DNA of 64,000 nt, taken from the NCBI RefSeq assembly GCF_032854445.1, contig NC_088295.1, forward strand, positions 82,690,644 to 82,754,643. The letters are read 5' to 3'. Of this stretch, positions 45,840 to 59,274 are shown piece after piece. The stretch is from Liolophura sinensis. Lineage: Eukaryota; Mollusca; Polyplacophora; Chitonida; Chitonidae. The notes beneath the pieces are model-generated. The model was given only the letters and a program-made list of their open reading frames with translations. It was not told the origin of the DNA and searched no databases. The translations under genes were made by a program, and so were the position numbers. The first letter of the stretch is position 1, and each line of letters begins with the position of its first letter.

Positions 45840-45845
45840 AATAAA
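45840..45845 (+). terminator. MLX poly(A) signal AATAAA (distal)
   Basis: About 860 bases after the stop. Use of this site would make the transcript overlap the end of the convergent ACAD gene. Confidence 0.4.
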
Positions 45846-45864
45846 GATTTGAATCAAGATTGAA

Positions 45865-47458
45865 GTTCAGTCTTTGTTCTCTGGATTTTAAGTTAGTGCT
45901 ATCAATCACACACATGCATTAGTTTACCTACTAATAATTTACCCGTATGAGGAAAAGAATTTGACCCAAATATACAAATATATATTTCATTTGAATATTT
46001 TATACCATACATACAGGTGCATAACTTTTACCCAGACAACTTAAAGGATGTTGCTTACATCCATACTTCACAATATAAGAAATACACCTGCACACAAGAA
46101 ACCAAAACTATCCTAAATCAGTAACAGATGGTATATTAATAATGGTATTTATTACTTGTATAATTGTGAAATGTCAAGATTTCTTTCGCTGATAAAAGTA
46201 ATATTTCACTCGGTCGATATTTCACACCCAGTATGCCATGACAATCAAAAGCTATACATTTTGTTTCATGACAATCCATCCCACTGAGCTCGGGCTAATG
46301 CTATGGTACAAGTGTAGTCCACATTATCATTTGTATGTCACAAATCGACACACAGCGTCTAATATGATGTCAGTGAATACATGTCAGTGAAGGTCTATAT
46401 AAAACATTCAATACAAAAAATGTTTCAGACACAGTCATTTTATCAAAATATAAATATAAAATATTTCCACTCTCACACAAGAGAAATTTACTTCTGTGCG
46501 ATATTCCCTATGTCCATTCCGACAATTATTGTAGACTGGCTGACAAACATCTGTCTACTCATAATATTGCGGATGACTCGTGCACATACATTAACCAATG
46601 GTTTCACCCCAAAAATGGGTCAGTGTAAATGGAAGCATGGTACAGTGCAGTTTCTTTGTTTGATCTACAGGCTAGAGAACTGTTAACCAGCACTCCACTC
46701 CTTCTCTGTTAAGGTTTTTTGGTACAACAGCTTAATCCTTGTACGACTAGTTATATACCATGAGACATCTGATCCACCATACACAAAGAGGTCTGAACTG
46801 CAGGGAAAACACATCATTTTCAGCTGCAGTGCTGGTGTACTACATAAATGTTTTAAGAACACGGTCACTCATACACTAAAACTCTGACCTGAGAGACAAG
46901 AGAGTGCTGTAACATAGGTTTGGACCACTCTGATAAATGTGGTACAATTAAGGTACACTGTTGTTTGTCTGCGTAATTGCACAGTTATAATGTAAACAGA
47001 TTTCTTCACTGAAAGCTGCACTGATCATATATACAAACATGTAGGTGTCTTCCACAGTCTACACGGCACATGTACCGCTCACTGCACATACATTGCATCT
47101 ACATCACTGCCACCATTTGCACCTTCTTTGTTAATACCTGTATATGCATTTATCCAATTTATGCATAGCACAATTCCAAGGACTGCCTAAAACAATGATG
47201 AATACTGCATTACATCTTCATGAGAGGACATTTAGCATGTTTTAGTGGTACGGCTGAGCCAACAAGTCGTAGTACATCGTACTGCACTGGCTCAGTGGTG
47301 AAACTTGTTTACAGAGGTGGTAGTGATGTAAGGTGTTTATAAAGAGAGGCACATGCACATGCACTGAAGCCAAGTCTGTACAAAGATTGTCAGACTGAAC
47401 AGAAGTAGAAGTAGAGCCTAATATATGTACAGGATAAGCCTTGTTGGATTCTGTTCTG
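45865..47458 (-). other. Probable ACAD 3' untranslated and intergenic sequence
   Basis: AT-rich, no coding signal; several minus-strand AATAAA hexamers. Confidence 0.4.
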
Positions 47459-47561
47459 TTATCCAGAGGCCTTTCCACTTTGCGGTACAATATTCATGTA
47501 TTTGCAGATGATTGACAGCATGACTTCATCAGCTCCTCCTCCTATAGAAAGAAGTCGGTAT
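47459..47561 (-). CDS. ACAD last coding exon, with a possible one-base anomaly
   Basis: Encodes [20 protein letters not shown] and [13 protein letters not shown], stop TAA at 47459-47461. To stay in frame the acceptor must be ACAGAG|A; the more natural site two bases upstream (GTTACAG|AG) would shift the frame. With the in-frame site the protein reads RMYR-YRLLS and lacks the Asp that nearly all acyl-CoA dehydrogenases have after RMYR. Either a weak alternative acceptor is used or one base is missing in this assembly or allele. Confidence 0.85.
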
Positions 47562-50500
47562 CTCTGTAACAGAGCAGAATAATACATCTGATTGACTGAT
47601 CTATATCTGTTGTGCTCAAATCTCTGCACCTGTATGATAGCAGTCAGGTTTGTGGGTAAGGAATGCCTGTTTTCTACACCTACCTCCACTTATAAAACTG
47701 ATATCACACGCACACAGTATCAATTTATTTATTTATTTGATTGATGATTTATAGTATCAAAGTAACAAAGGTGAAAAATTCCAGAACAGAGTATGAAAAA
47801 ACAATCAAATAAATAAATCTACAACCATGTACTACATGTACACTATTGTATGTAGCTGCTTACATCTGAAATCTGTTTCAATCTTCCCAGTTTAGCTTTC
47901 AGAAATACAGATCTGTACTCCTCCATTTACTAATCTGGAACTTGGTTATTCCCTGTGCACTGTCCTCAAAGCTGTACGAGCTGTCAAAGCTGTATGATAC
48001 AAAAACATGTTTTCTGTACCCCTTCAGTAATTCTTCATATCACCTAGTTATTCATGAATAATAAAGACCATAACGTCACAATTACCACAAATGTATCTGT
48101 TACATCGACAACAAGCCAAACTTCGCTAACATCCATTTTCAATTAGAGTAGGCCGCACTTGACATCATCCAGAAGAAGATAAACTCATGGAACGATTTGA
48201 TTCAAACCAATAAAATGTATGCCATCTAAAGGGCAACCGACAAATTGTTTGGGAGTCTTAACATTAACATATGTGTTAATAATGAACAGAAATGATCTAT
48301 AATCAATTATCTTGTGAAAAATGGTGCTCTTAATTTTGGGAAGAGTAACCAAGTCCACCCTAGCAACCGAGTCACATGATTTGAAAAGGTCAGCTTGTGA
48401 AGTTCTGATGTCCAAGTGGATGCGTAAGTTACACATGTTATTTGCGATGTTATGGTCTTTAGTACTTCCATACATTCAGGTGATATGAATTCAGAATTCA
48501 TTGGCACCGAGTTCCAGGTAAGTGAAGGTAACAGTTCACAGCAGTTAATGCAAAAGCTAAGATGGGAACATGGCTAACCAATCTCACAGCTAGTAACTCC
48601 AACAATAATTTCGTCCATAACATACATACACATTTGGGCAAGAAAAAAAATGACCAATATAGTACTTACCTGTACATGCGACTGACATAGGCATCGTGTG
48701 TAAAGCCCATGCCCCCCCAGAATTGAAGGCACTTGTCTGTCACCTGACGGCTTAGTCTACCAGCCTTTAGTTTGCACATAGATGCCAGTTTGGTCACATC
48801 CTGCCCTTGTATGTAGAGAGCTGAAGTGATGAGCACACGATGATGTTTAGATTTGCCTTACAAAGAACATTCAGGATTACTCAATAATAAAGTGATAAAA
48901 AATGGTAATGTTTAGTTTGGGGGCTGTTGAAGGATTCAAGCTCACTTTTGTAAAGCCTTCCTGATAACCACCTATTTATCCTGGGCTCATAACATAAGCG
49001 GCCTATCTCACCATACTTTACTCAATTAGCTGCTGATAAATACAGCTTGCTTCTCCATTATAGGGCTACTTGTGGAATTCATATGAATCTTGGAAAGTTG
49101 TGTAAACCACTGAAACACGGCTACACATCAGCTGTTGTACATATTGTATGAAGAGTGTTTTATACCCAGACAGTGCATAACCCTAAATTTCTCATTAGAC
49201 TTAGGGCTGGAAACCCACTGGCAGTAAGTCAATCCACTTGCTGACAAGTAACGAATACTATAACAACAATATAACAGCCTTCTAACATTTCAGACAGACT
49301 GACTGTTGATGACTTGATTTTGAGTCACACAAAACCACAATGACAGTTGGCACACATACAAGCCCATTATTTTTCAGATCTGCTGTAGTTGCCTGACCAC
49401 CTTCCCCAAAACCTTGATTTCAATTCACTATTTAAATGCAGAAATTTCTTTCTTAATATCCTTCACAGTTCTCTTGTCCAGATCTGCAGTGAAGCCAGTT
49501 TTCGAAGAGCTTTTAACAGAACCACAAACTGTCCATTAATATTTTATGCACAACTTCCATATTTCACCTGTGATGACAGGAGCAACACACCTGTATCATC
49601 TGTATAACTGCCTGAGCTAGTGCTAACTCTACCTGCATTATAAATTTTGCCAGCACATTCAGAAACTTACCAACAGCTCTGTACAGCATAGACCTCAAGC
49701 TCTCCAGTTCTGTCTCTAACTCAGCCAGTGTGAACTGAATCACCTGGTTACTCAACAATGGCTGCTCAAAAGCTTTCCTTGTTTGTGTGTATTCAGCTGT
49801 CTGCTGTATGATTTTCTCCATTGGAATTAAGGCTGTGGAAAAATAGAAGTTCTTGTCAAAATAAAACTCTTGTTTGTCAGGTTTGTATTTTTGTAAAGTG
49901 TCCTTCTTTCATTTCACTTCATAAGTAGAGTGTTCTCCCCATTGGTTTTTGACATGAACCATACTCTCACCTTTGTCATCTTTTCACAAGAACTGTACCC
50001 CCACCTTTGTCATCTTTGCACCTGAACTGTACTCTGATCCTTGTAATCTTGCCACTGAACTATACTCGCACCCTTGTCATCTTTTCACCTAAACAGTACT
50101 CTCACCCTTGTCATAATGGCACCTGAACCATAATTTCACCCTTGTCATCTTTGCACCAGAGAGGCACTCTTGTCATCTTTGCACTAGAAATGTACTCTCA
50201 CTCGTCATCTTTACACCTGAACCATACTCTCACCTTTGTCATCTTTGAACCAGGACCATACTCTCACTCGTCATTTTTGCACTAGAATTGTACTCTCACT
50301 CTTGTCATCTTTGCACCTGAACTGTACTCTCACCTTTGTCATCTTTGTACCTGAACTGTACTCTCACCTTTGTTATCTTTGCACCAGAACCGTGCTCTCA
50401 CTCCTGTCATCTTTGCACTAGAACTGTACTCTCACCTTTGTCATCTTGCACCTGAACCGTACTCTCACTCTTGTCATCTTCGCACTAGAACTGTACTCTC

Positions 50501-52626
50501 ACCTTTGTCATTTTTGCACCTGAACCATACTCTCACTCTTGTCATCTTTGCAACTGAACTGTACTCTCACTCTAGCTTATCATCTTTACACCTGAACCGT
50601 ACTCTCACCTTTGTCATCTTTGCACCTGAACCAAACTCTCACCCTTGTAATCTTTGGCTGACATTCTGTGTTGCACCTTTTCAACTGTCTTAAACTCAAG
50701 TGCTCACTATTTTCTCTTTCATATATTCTCCTATCTCAGCCAAACTTTAGAGCTGATCATATACTGTCTCCTGTTTTTACTTCTCCGAGGCTCTAGTGCT
50801 CATCATATACTCTGCGACAGTTTGTTACTACCAGTCGTAAGCTTCATAAAGGTCTTTTACCTGCAGCCACACACCAGAGCCGCTCCTCCTGAAACTGTAA
50901 CATCTGATAGGTAAACCCTTTGTTCTCCTCCCCGATCAGGTGGGTCTGTGGCACACGCACATCATCAAAGTAAATCTCAGCGGTGTCGGAACAATGCAAT
51001 CCTAATTTGTCAATTTTACGCGCTACTTTTACACCTGTTCAGGACAAAAGTCATATACAAGTAACTTTTCTATTACATATCACCATCTAAACTTTTACCT
51101 TTTTTGAAATAAATATGACATGCACATTGATAAAAAAATAAATATTCAACAGTCTACAATACAGTATGACACACTTCATAGCTGTAAACCTAACACATTT
51201 TGAACATGATGCAGTTTTCCAGATGTTTGGGCAAAACATCACAATCCTGACACTGTCCAAAAGGAAATGTAGCATTATTTCTATATCTAATGTAGGGAAG
51301 GCACTAGGATGTCACAGAATTCAACAGAATCACTATATAATACACTGTCCGTAATTGGAATGCATTAATATTGTCACCTTTTCCCTGGCTCTTCGCACTT
51401 AATAAGATGCACTAACTTATGCAAAATATGAGTAGTTAGTGCTGATGAGCTCACCTGGTGTGGACATGGGCAGACAAATGAGGGACTTGTTCTGATGACT
51501 GGCCCCTTGGCCTGTGTTAGCCAGCAAGCACATCCAGTCAGCCTGTGCACCATTGGTTATCCACATCTTGCTGCCATTGATTATGTAATCACCTCCCTTC
51601 TTCTCTGCTGTTGTCTTAATACCTGCATAAATAAAGTTATACAGTGTAAAAATACTCACTAAACATTTCACAAGGTCACATTTTATCAAAACAAACCCTT
51701 GTGAAGATTTGGATTAAAAATAAATTAAAGCAGTCAATTTCAACTCAACGGCAAAACAAGGGGGATAACTGTATCACCAGGATACATACAGTCACAGTAT
51801 GGCCTTATCTTCTTGTAACCTTCAACAAGCTTAATAATACATATTAATTCAGCACACAGATAACATCTAATTTCCTCTTGATTCATATGGGCAAGCCATG
51901 TTTGAGGTACTCGAACTTGGCATGAACATATGGATATGAATGACAGTGTGGTGGCCTCCGTGGCCAACGGGGTTAGCATGACAGCACGGCGCAATGACCA
52001 AGGAGCTTCTCACCAAAGGGGTGGCTGTGAGTGCAAGTCCAGCTCATGCTGGCTTCTTCTCCATCCATATGTGGGAAGGTCTACCAGCAACCTGCTGATG
52101 GTTGTGGATTCCTTCTGGGCTCTGCCCGGTTTCTTCCCACCATAATGTTGGCTGCCATCGAAATATTCTTGGGTACGGTGTAAAACACCAATCAAATAAA
52201 TAAAATAAATGAACACTAACAGTGATAACCAACAGGCTGTCAGTGTCTGAGAGCATATACTTACTGGCCACATCTGATCCAGACCCAGCTTCACTGACAC
52301 CAATACAGGAGACAAAATCCCCACTGATGGAAGGTGCTAGAAACTCTGCCTTCAGTTTATCACTGCCAAACCTGCCATCAAGAAAACAATACACGTAATC
52401 AGGTATGCTAAAATACAGCACTGGTGCACAGGTGTGTATGCTTGGGGTTCTACACCATACTTAACAATTTTTCATTCACATGACATGTATCTGTACATAT
52501 AACTGTGTCCTCTTGTGGCAGGGTGATTCCATGTTGGCAAAGTGCTACCACCACTGAAGTATCACGCCAAAGGTCCCGGACAGGACACCCCCCGCACATT
52601 ATACTGACAACGGGCCAACCGGTCTT

Positions 52627-52696
<70 letters not shown>

Positions 52697-55600
52697 GCTA
52701 ACATCAACGTGATGATGCAGTCTGCCACAGTTATGTGTTGCTGCACAGGACTTCCCTGTGACGTCATGGAAGAGTTCAGTTACATGACACAACCACATGG
52801 ATTAAACTGTGATTTTGACTTTTTGCATCACTTTTGAGTAATGGCTTAAGCATTTCGCTGCAAATGGAGACTCAAGGGCAATCTACACAAAACGGTTCTA
52901 ACTACAATAGAACAGATTTTCTTCTGTGACGATGCAATGTTTGAGTACTACCTACATGTAAGTGTTCTAAGACCAAATGTAAAGAAATAATTGTGACCAA
53001 ATAAACGAAAGAACAAAAGCTTTGGACAGCGGGAAGGAGTTTTACGAGTTGCCCATAGCTGCTCTGTGAGTCATGGCTGTGGTTGGCCAGATGAATAAAA
53101 GAGCGCATAAAATTGTAGTACGGCCGTGGTTGTCTATTAATTTATGCAAATGCTTTTAGTGGTTGTTAGAGCACCAGGGGTGGTCAGGGGATTATATGAA
53201 CGGTTAAAGAAGGTAATAAGCTCACGCTTCAATGAGCAGTCAGTCTATGCTCCTACCACCAACAGTTCATGGTTTTCTCAGTTTTAATTATAAATATTTT
53301 GGTACACGCCCTTTGCGACATTTTGATTGTTTTATTATCATTATTTTGTTATAAATGGGAATTTGGGACATAACTCTGTGGAGATTAAGCGCGACTACCA
53401 AGTATCTTTACGCATTTGGAGTGTCAAGTCAAATATCTGTTTTTAACCTGCAGGGCTCTCAGTATACAAAGCTGTAGCAGAATTTAGCATACCGCAAATC
53501 AATACTTTCAAACTAGGCCTACCAGCAGACAAGATGAAGATGTCAGATTGGGATCAAAACAACACCTACACAAGTGCGTTTACACCGCTGCAGCAAAGCG
53601 TTTCTTCTTCATTCTGGAGTAATTTGAAAGACTGTCAACTCAAGATCCGTCTATATTTTGTAAACATGAATACTTCATTTAATTAATCCTGAATCAAGTA
53701 TCCTCAGATAAGCCAGTGACGGGGGGATGTTAACTCCTAATGTGATAACAACTCAAACAAACCCTGTCTCCTAATATGCTGGACTGACACAAATAGCTAC
53801 TAAAAAGGTTGAAAAAGTAAATAGTGGTAGTTTTTGGAAACCTTGTGTTGATTATGTCTTCATGTTTAATGAAAGGTTACCAATATAAGAATGTAGGAAA
53901 AGGAATTGCAATAGGAGGATAGTTCCGACTGTAAAGAAAGAAAATGTGCTTGTAAACTGACCTGCCAAATTGGAATTACATGGACAGGGGAAGCTGATGA
54001 CAGTCTCAATGAAACTTGTCTTTACATGAAATACATTTGCACACATATTCATTGCATAATGAGGGTCCTCAGCAGAGAGCCATTCACCAGATAATGGTGT
54101 GAGGTGACTTCCATGTCGGCCTAGTCCCAATAATCCGTTCATCTGCAGCGTACATTCCTTGTTTTGCGTAGTCATGCTTTCAGACAGTGTTTGGAATTTA
54201 AAGGTTTGTAATAGATATTGTCTGTCTTAATACTTTTTTTGATTTTATTCATGCATATATTTATAGATCTACATGTAGGCCTACTAATTTTGAGACCTGC
54301 ACACCTGGCTGTAAGTGACTCAACCCCATGTGGCGGGGATTAGCAATCAGAACTGCAAAGTACCTAGTACATGTAGGTTAATGAAATGGGTGGGGGGGCT
54401 AACCGCTCTCTTCTGTCATCTTGCCGCCAACCAAGATCATGCAAAAATTAACTACAGTTACTCGCGTTCGAAACTTTAGGTCATTTACTGAAGTCATTTG
54501 ACAACTCAAGTATTCCGTTGTTCATGTTATCTTCACCTTAGATATTGGAGTGCATGTACTTGTATCACACCTCAGCGTATGTTTTGTAGACACCACTGCT
54601 TACAAAATATCCATGTAGTTACAGAGGATTTTCTTGCAATTAGGTAGAGTAGTTGGCAACTGAGGCAAGCAGTCGTATACCTGTAAGGTTTCATATCAAT
54701 TCTGCTTCCAACTAAAGGGAGTAAGCTACCACATACTGAGACATATCTTTTCAACTTTTCTGCAGCTGATGTTATCCTATTTGGGGGTCAATGTCACTGT
54801 AGTGTTATCAGTGATACATAGATTGTGTATGGTGGGTTTTTGGAGCACATGGGCATCTTGGTATTATCAAGGAAAATAAAGTCACTTGATATAAATCACT
54901 ATGTGGGATATAACAAAACTTGTAGACAGAATATCTGTACTCCGACATAACATAAGGAAATTGTCATATCTTTCTATTTATAGGTACGTTTCTTGTTTCT
55001 TGTTTCTTAACCATGTTAACAACTAATACACGTTTATGATGTGAAACGTATTTACTGGGTTTTGAGTTTCCTGACTAAATGTGGATGGCTACTCCACATC
55101 ATGATACATTTGTACACTATCTGAATGTGAGCACTCATTTCCTACACCAATCACTTTGATCACTGTTAAATGTATATGTACAAAGAGACAAATTCTTCAG
55201 CGTGGCATTAAACTCTAATCAAATATACGAAACACTATCTCAGACAAGAGTAAAAGTACACAACACAAGCAACAGAAAATGATAACAGTTCACAACAAGG
55301 TATAAGGTTACCAAGCGTACTAACTCTTTCTAAGAAAATACCAGTGTTCACATAACGATGGGTTTTGATGTAGTAGCCATGGCCTCAAACATGTAAACAG
55401 TACAACCCAGGTGCACAAATATCATTTCCTATTCACAGTGTTCTTGTACATAGATATCTGATCCTGGTTTTAATCTGCAGCTGACAGTATGAAGTAGTGA
55501 TTTACCTGGCTAGGGCTGGTGTGGCCATGTCCGTCTGTACCCCAATGGCAGTAGGAACACCCACACAGTCGATGAAGCCCAACTCTTCCGCCACAGCCAT

Positions 55601-56947
55601 ACTATATGTGTAGTCCAGATCCATACCACCGTACTCTGAAACACCAGTTTACATATGTACAATCAAGTGTAGTTTGTATTAGTAATGATAAACTAGTTCC
55701 TGTGCACGTAACATAAAAATCTCAAAAAAGCTTTAGAGTAGGGTACTCTTTTAGAAGCTCAGTCAGATTACGCCTTTGTTAATAATGGCTTTAAAGACTT
55801 CCCTATTCTGAAAATTTTTTCCTCTGCAATTATAATTCCACTGTTCTGACTGACAAAACAAAACTAGATGGTCAAATGACTGGAAAGACAGGATGTGTGA
55901 TACTTGTGGGGAAAAATCTGGTCTTCAACGAATGTTAGACTGTTCCAATCACCACAGGATGGGCAATGACTATGAATTTAGTGTCACAAAGGTTCAACAA
56001 AAGGCTGTTCCAATAGCCACAGGATAGGCAATGACCATGCACTTAGTGTCACAAACGTTCAACAAAAGGCTGTTCCAATAGCCACAGGATGGGTAATGAC
56101 CATGCACTTAGTGTCACAAACGTTCAACAAAAGGCTGTTCCAACAGCTACAGGATGGGCAATGACCATGCACTTAGTGTCACAAAGGTTCAACAAAGGCT
56201 GTTCCAATAGCCACAGGATGGGCAATGACCATGCACTTAGTGTCACAAAGGTTCAACAAAAGGCTGTTCCAATAGCCACAGGATGGGTAATGACCATGCA
56301 CTTAGTGTCACAAACGTTCAACAAAAGGCTGTTCCAATAGCCACAGGATGGGCAATGACCATGCACTTAGTGTCACAAACATTCAACAAAAGGCTGTTCC
56401 AATAGCCACAGATTGGGCAATGAATATACAGTTAGTGTCACAAAGGTTCAACAAAAGACTGTTCCAATAGCCACAGGATGGGCAATGACCATGCACTTGG
56501 TGTCACAAAGGTTCAACAAAAGGCTGTTCCAACAGCCACAGGATAGGCAATGACTATGCAGTTAGTGTCACAAAGGTTCAACAAAAGACTGTTCCAATAG
56601 CCACAGGATGGGCAATGACCATGCAGTTAGTGTCACAAAGGTTCAACAAAAGACTGTTCCAATAGCCACAGGATGGGCAGTGACTTTGCACTTAGTGTCA
56701 CTAAGGTTCAACAAACATTGAACCACATGGACATAAAACAGTCTCTGTCCAAGGCCGGTTTTGAACCTTGTGTCAAACCACATTGGTCAAGACAGGCGAG
56801 TCATCTCCTTGGAACCTATTATAGGGGTCAAAATGTTTGGTCATTCACTTGTTTCTAACTTCGAAGAGCTCAAAATAAAAACGATGACCTCAGTCATAGA
56901 TCCAAGGTCATCATAATGACTTTAAATCAAGCAAACTTCCCTATTTC

Positions 56948-57007
<60 letters not shown>

Positions 57008-57225
57008 AAAATAACAAAACGCCCTCTCAACTTTCTACATTCTGTTATATTCCTGGAATATAACAGAATCTCAACTGTATATAACAGAATGTAGAAAGTT
57101 GAGAGGAACATAACAGAATGTAGAAAGTTGAGAGGAATATAACAGAATGTAGAAAGTTGAGAGGGCGTTTTATTATTTTTTTCCTATGTAAATTCTCCTC
57201 ACCAGGGGATCTTTCTCTGTTTCTT

Positions 57226-57286
<61 letters not shown>

Positions 57287-59222
57287 TGTTGGACTTTATC
57301 CACTTTCATATTGTTTTACAATGTCTTCAAATGGAGACTAATGCATTTCACACCTTAAAAACACACACGATTTCAGGTTTGCTAGATCCTGAACCTATTG
57401 ACTAGATGAATAAGTCTAGGTACTGGTAGTGTACATCGTAAGTATTACCATACTGATTGTACCTGCTGGTTTGGTTACTCCGAGAAAACCTGCATCTCCA
57501 AGTTTCTTGAAGACAGTATGAGCTGGGAATTGTTTCTCTGCCTCCCACTTGTCTACATTGGGATTTATTTCTTTTTCAATGATCTGAAAAAGTAATTCAA
57601 TTGTCAACAGAAGGAATAAAACTTTCATGTTTACCACTACATGGCCATATGTACATTTTAACATTAAATTTTGACAATACGAACAATTAATACTGTGTTA
57701 GTTTTTACTTTTTAAGAGTCTTCTAATCTCTGATTGGGACATACACGAGACGTATCCATTTAAACCAAATTTGTGAAACCAGAGACCTGACTCAAACCAG
57801 AGACCTGACTCAAACCAGAGACCTGACTTAAAACTCTTTTACCGTGTATAAAGACGCACACAGATATTGGTACAGAAGACATAGTATAACTTATTATTAT
57901 GCATGTGCAGCATGTGCAGCATGTGCAGCGGCGTCAATTGAATCTGAAACTATAGTAACTCCGTGTTTGTTTAATAACCCTCGTCAAGTCCATTATTTCT
58001 ATTAACCCGGCATGAAATCCCCAAACACAGCATTTGGCGATTCTGCTACAGTGAACTGAGTTGCGGCTTGAAGCTGCGACTACTTCAGCACTTTGGCCCT
58101 TTGGCTTATAAGGAATATAATATGAAAATTCCCATGTTACAACTTTTAAGTTTGCTATGAGCACTTAGCGAACCTGTCTTAGGGAACGTCTCATTTCTCC
58201 ATGTTCCTCTCTGTAAATGACACCCCCGGACGGCCTAATGACCAGAAAGAAAACCCGGAATACATGAAAACCCTAAATAGCAGTGCCGAGGTTTCTGTAA
58301 ATGGCCATTACTGCTGGTATCATACCAAAGTCAACAGAGTTAGAAAGACCGATTTCTAAGCTGGCTTCAGCAGTGGAGATAACTGGTGTGACAATCACCA
58401 GTGTATGTCTCATATATACAGCACACCCAGCCATGTGGGCTGCGCAAAATTTTAAAAACGTAATGTGTTTAAAATAAGTGTACAGCATGCTGTTGTTCAG
58501 GCTAAAAAAAGTCTCAAGATCCAAAATATCTGCTGAGCCAAAATACAATTAAATTTAGAGATTATGCTTTAGCTATCAATAGTGAATTTTCTTTGCAATA
58601 TGTATTTAAAAAATCTATAATACATATTAAATAATTCTCATCAACTATTCAAAAGTTTAAGTGAATTTAGAGATTTTAAGAAATTAAGTAAAATATTGCG
58701 ATGAATGTCTTTCCAATACTTTATTTCACTGTTACTGAATACAAGATATTATATTTCATGACATCCATATGTATGACCATTCACTGGTAAATCACCTTGT
58801 ACTCAATATCTTTATCATTGTTATTTCAAATTTGTACACCAAGTATGAATACAATTACATATCAATTATATATAATATTACTAGTACTAAACTGTAGTGA
58901 CTGTCTGACATTCCCAATCGTTGTTCCCCTGGCTGTAACTTCTTATTTCCTGGTTTACTGTTTACTCAACCCATTGTAAAGTGTTTTTGCATGATAAATC
59001 TTAAATGTCATGTGCAAATATAAACTTAATTTACAGATTAAATTATTGCTATCAACAGTGTAAAAGAGGGTCCAAATGTAATTAGATGAAGCACTTACTT
59101 ATTTTACAAAAGTTCTGTGAACACCTATCTTTTAATAGTTTTAAAGGTACTTTTTTAGTAGGCCTATTTGTACAGACTTAAATTATTATAAGATATCCTA
59201 TCATCAAATCGTATCACAACTC

Positions 59223-59274
<52 letters not shown>

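Noticed and set aside
50236-50914. Plus-strand open frames of Leu/Thr/Ser-rich repeats
   Set aside because: Read-through of the 34-bp minisatellite.
57934-58548. Minus-strand open frames near the ACAD mini-exon
   Set aside because: Wrong frame and no similarity to acyl-CoA dehydrogenases; the real exon is 58174-58234 in another frame.
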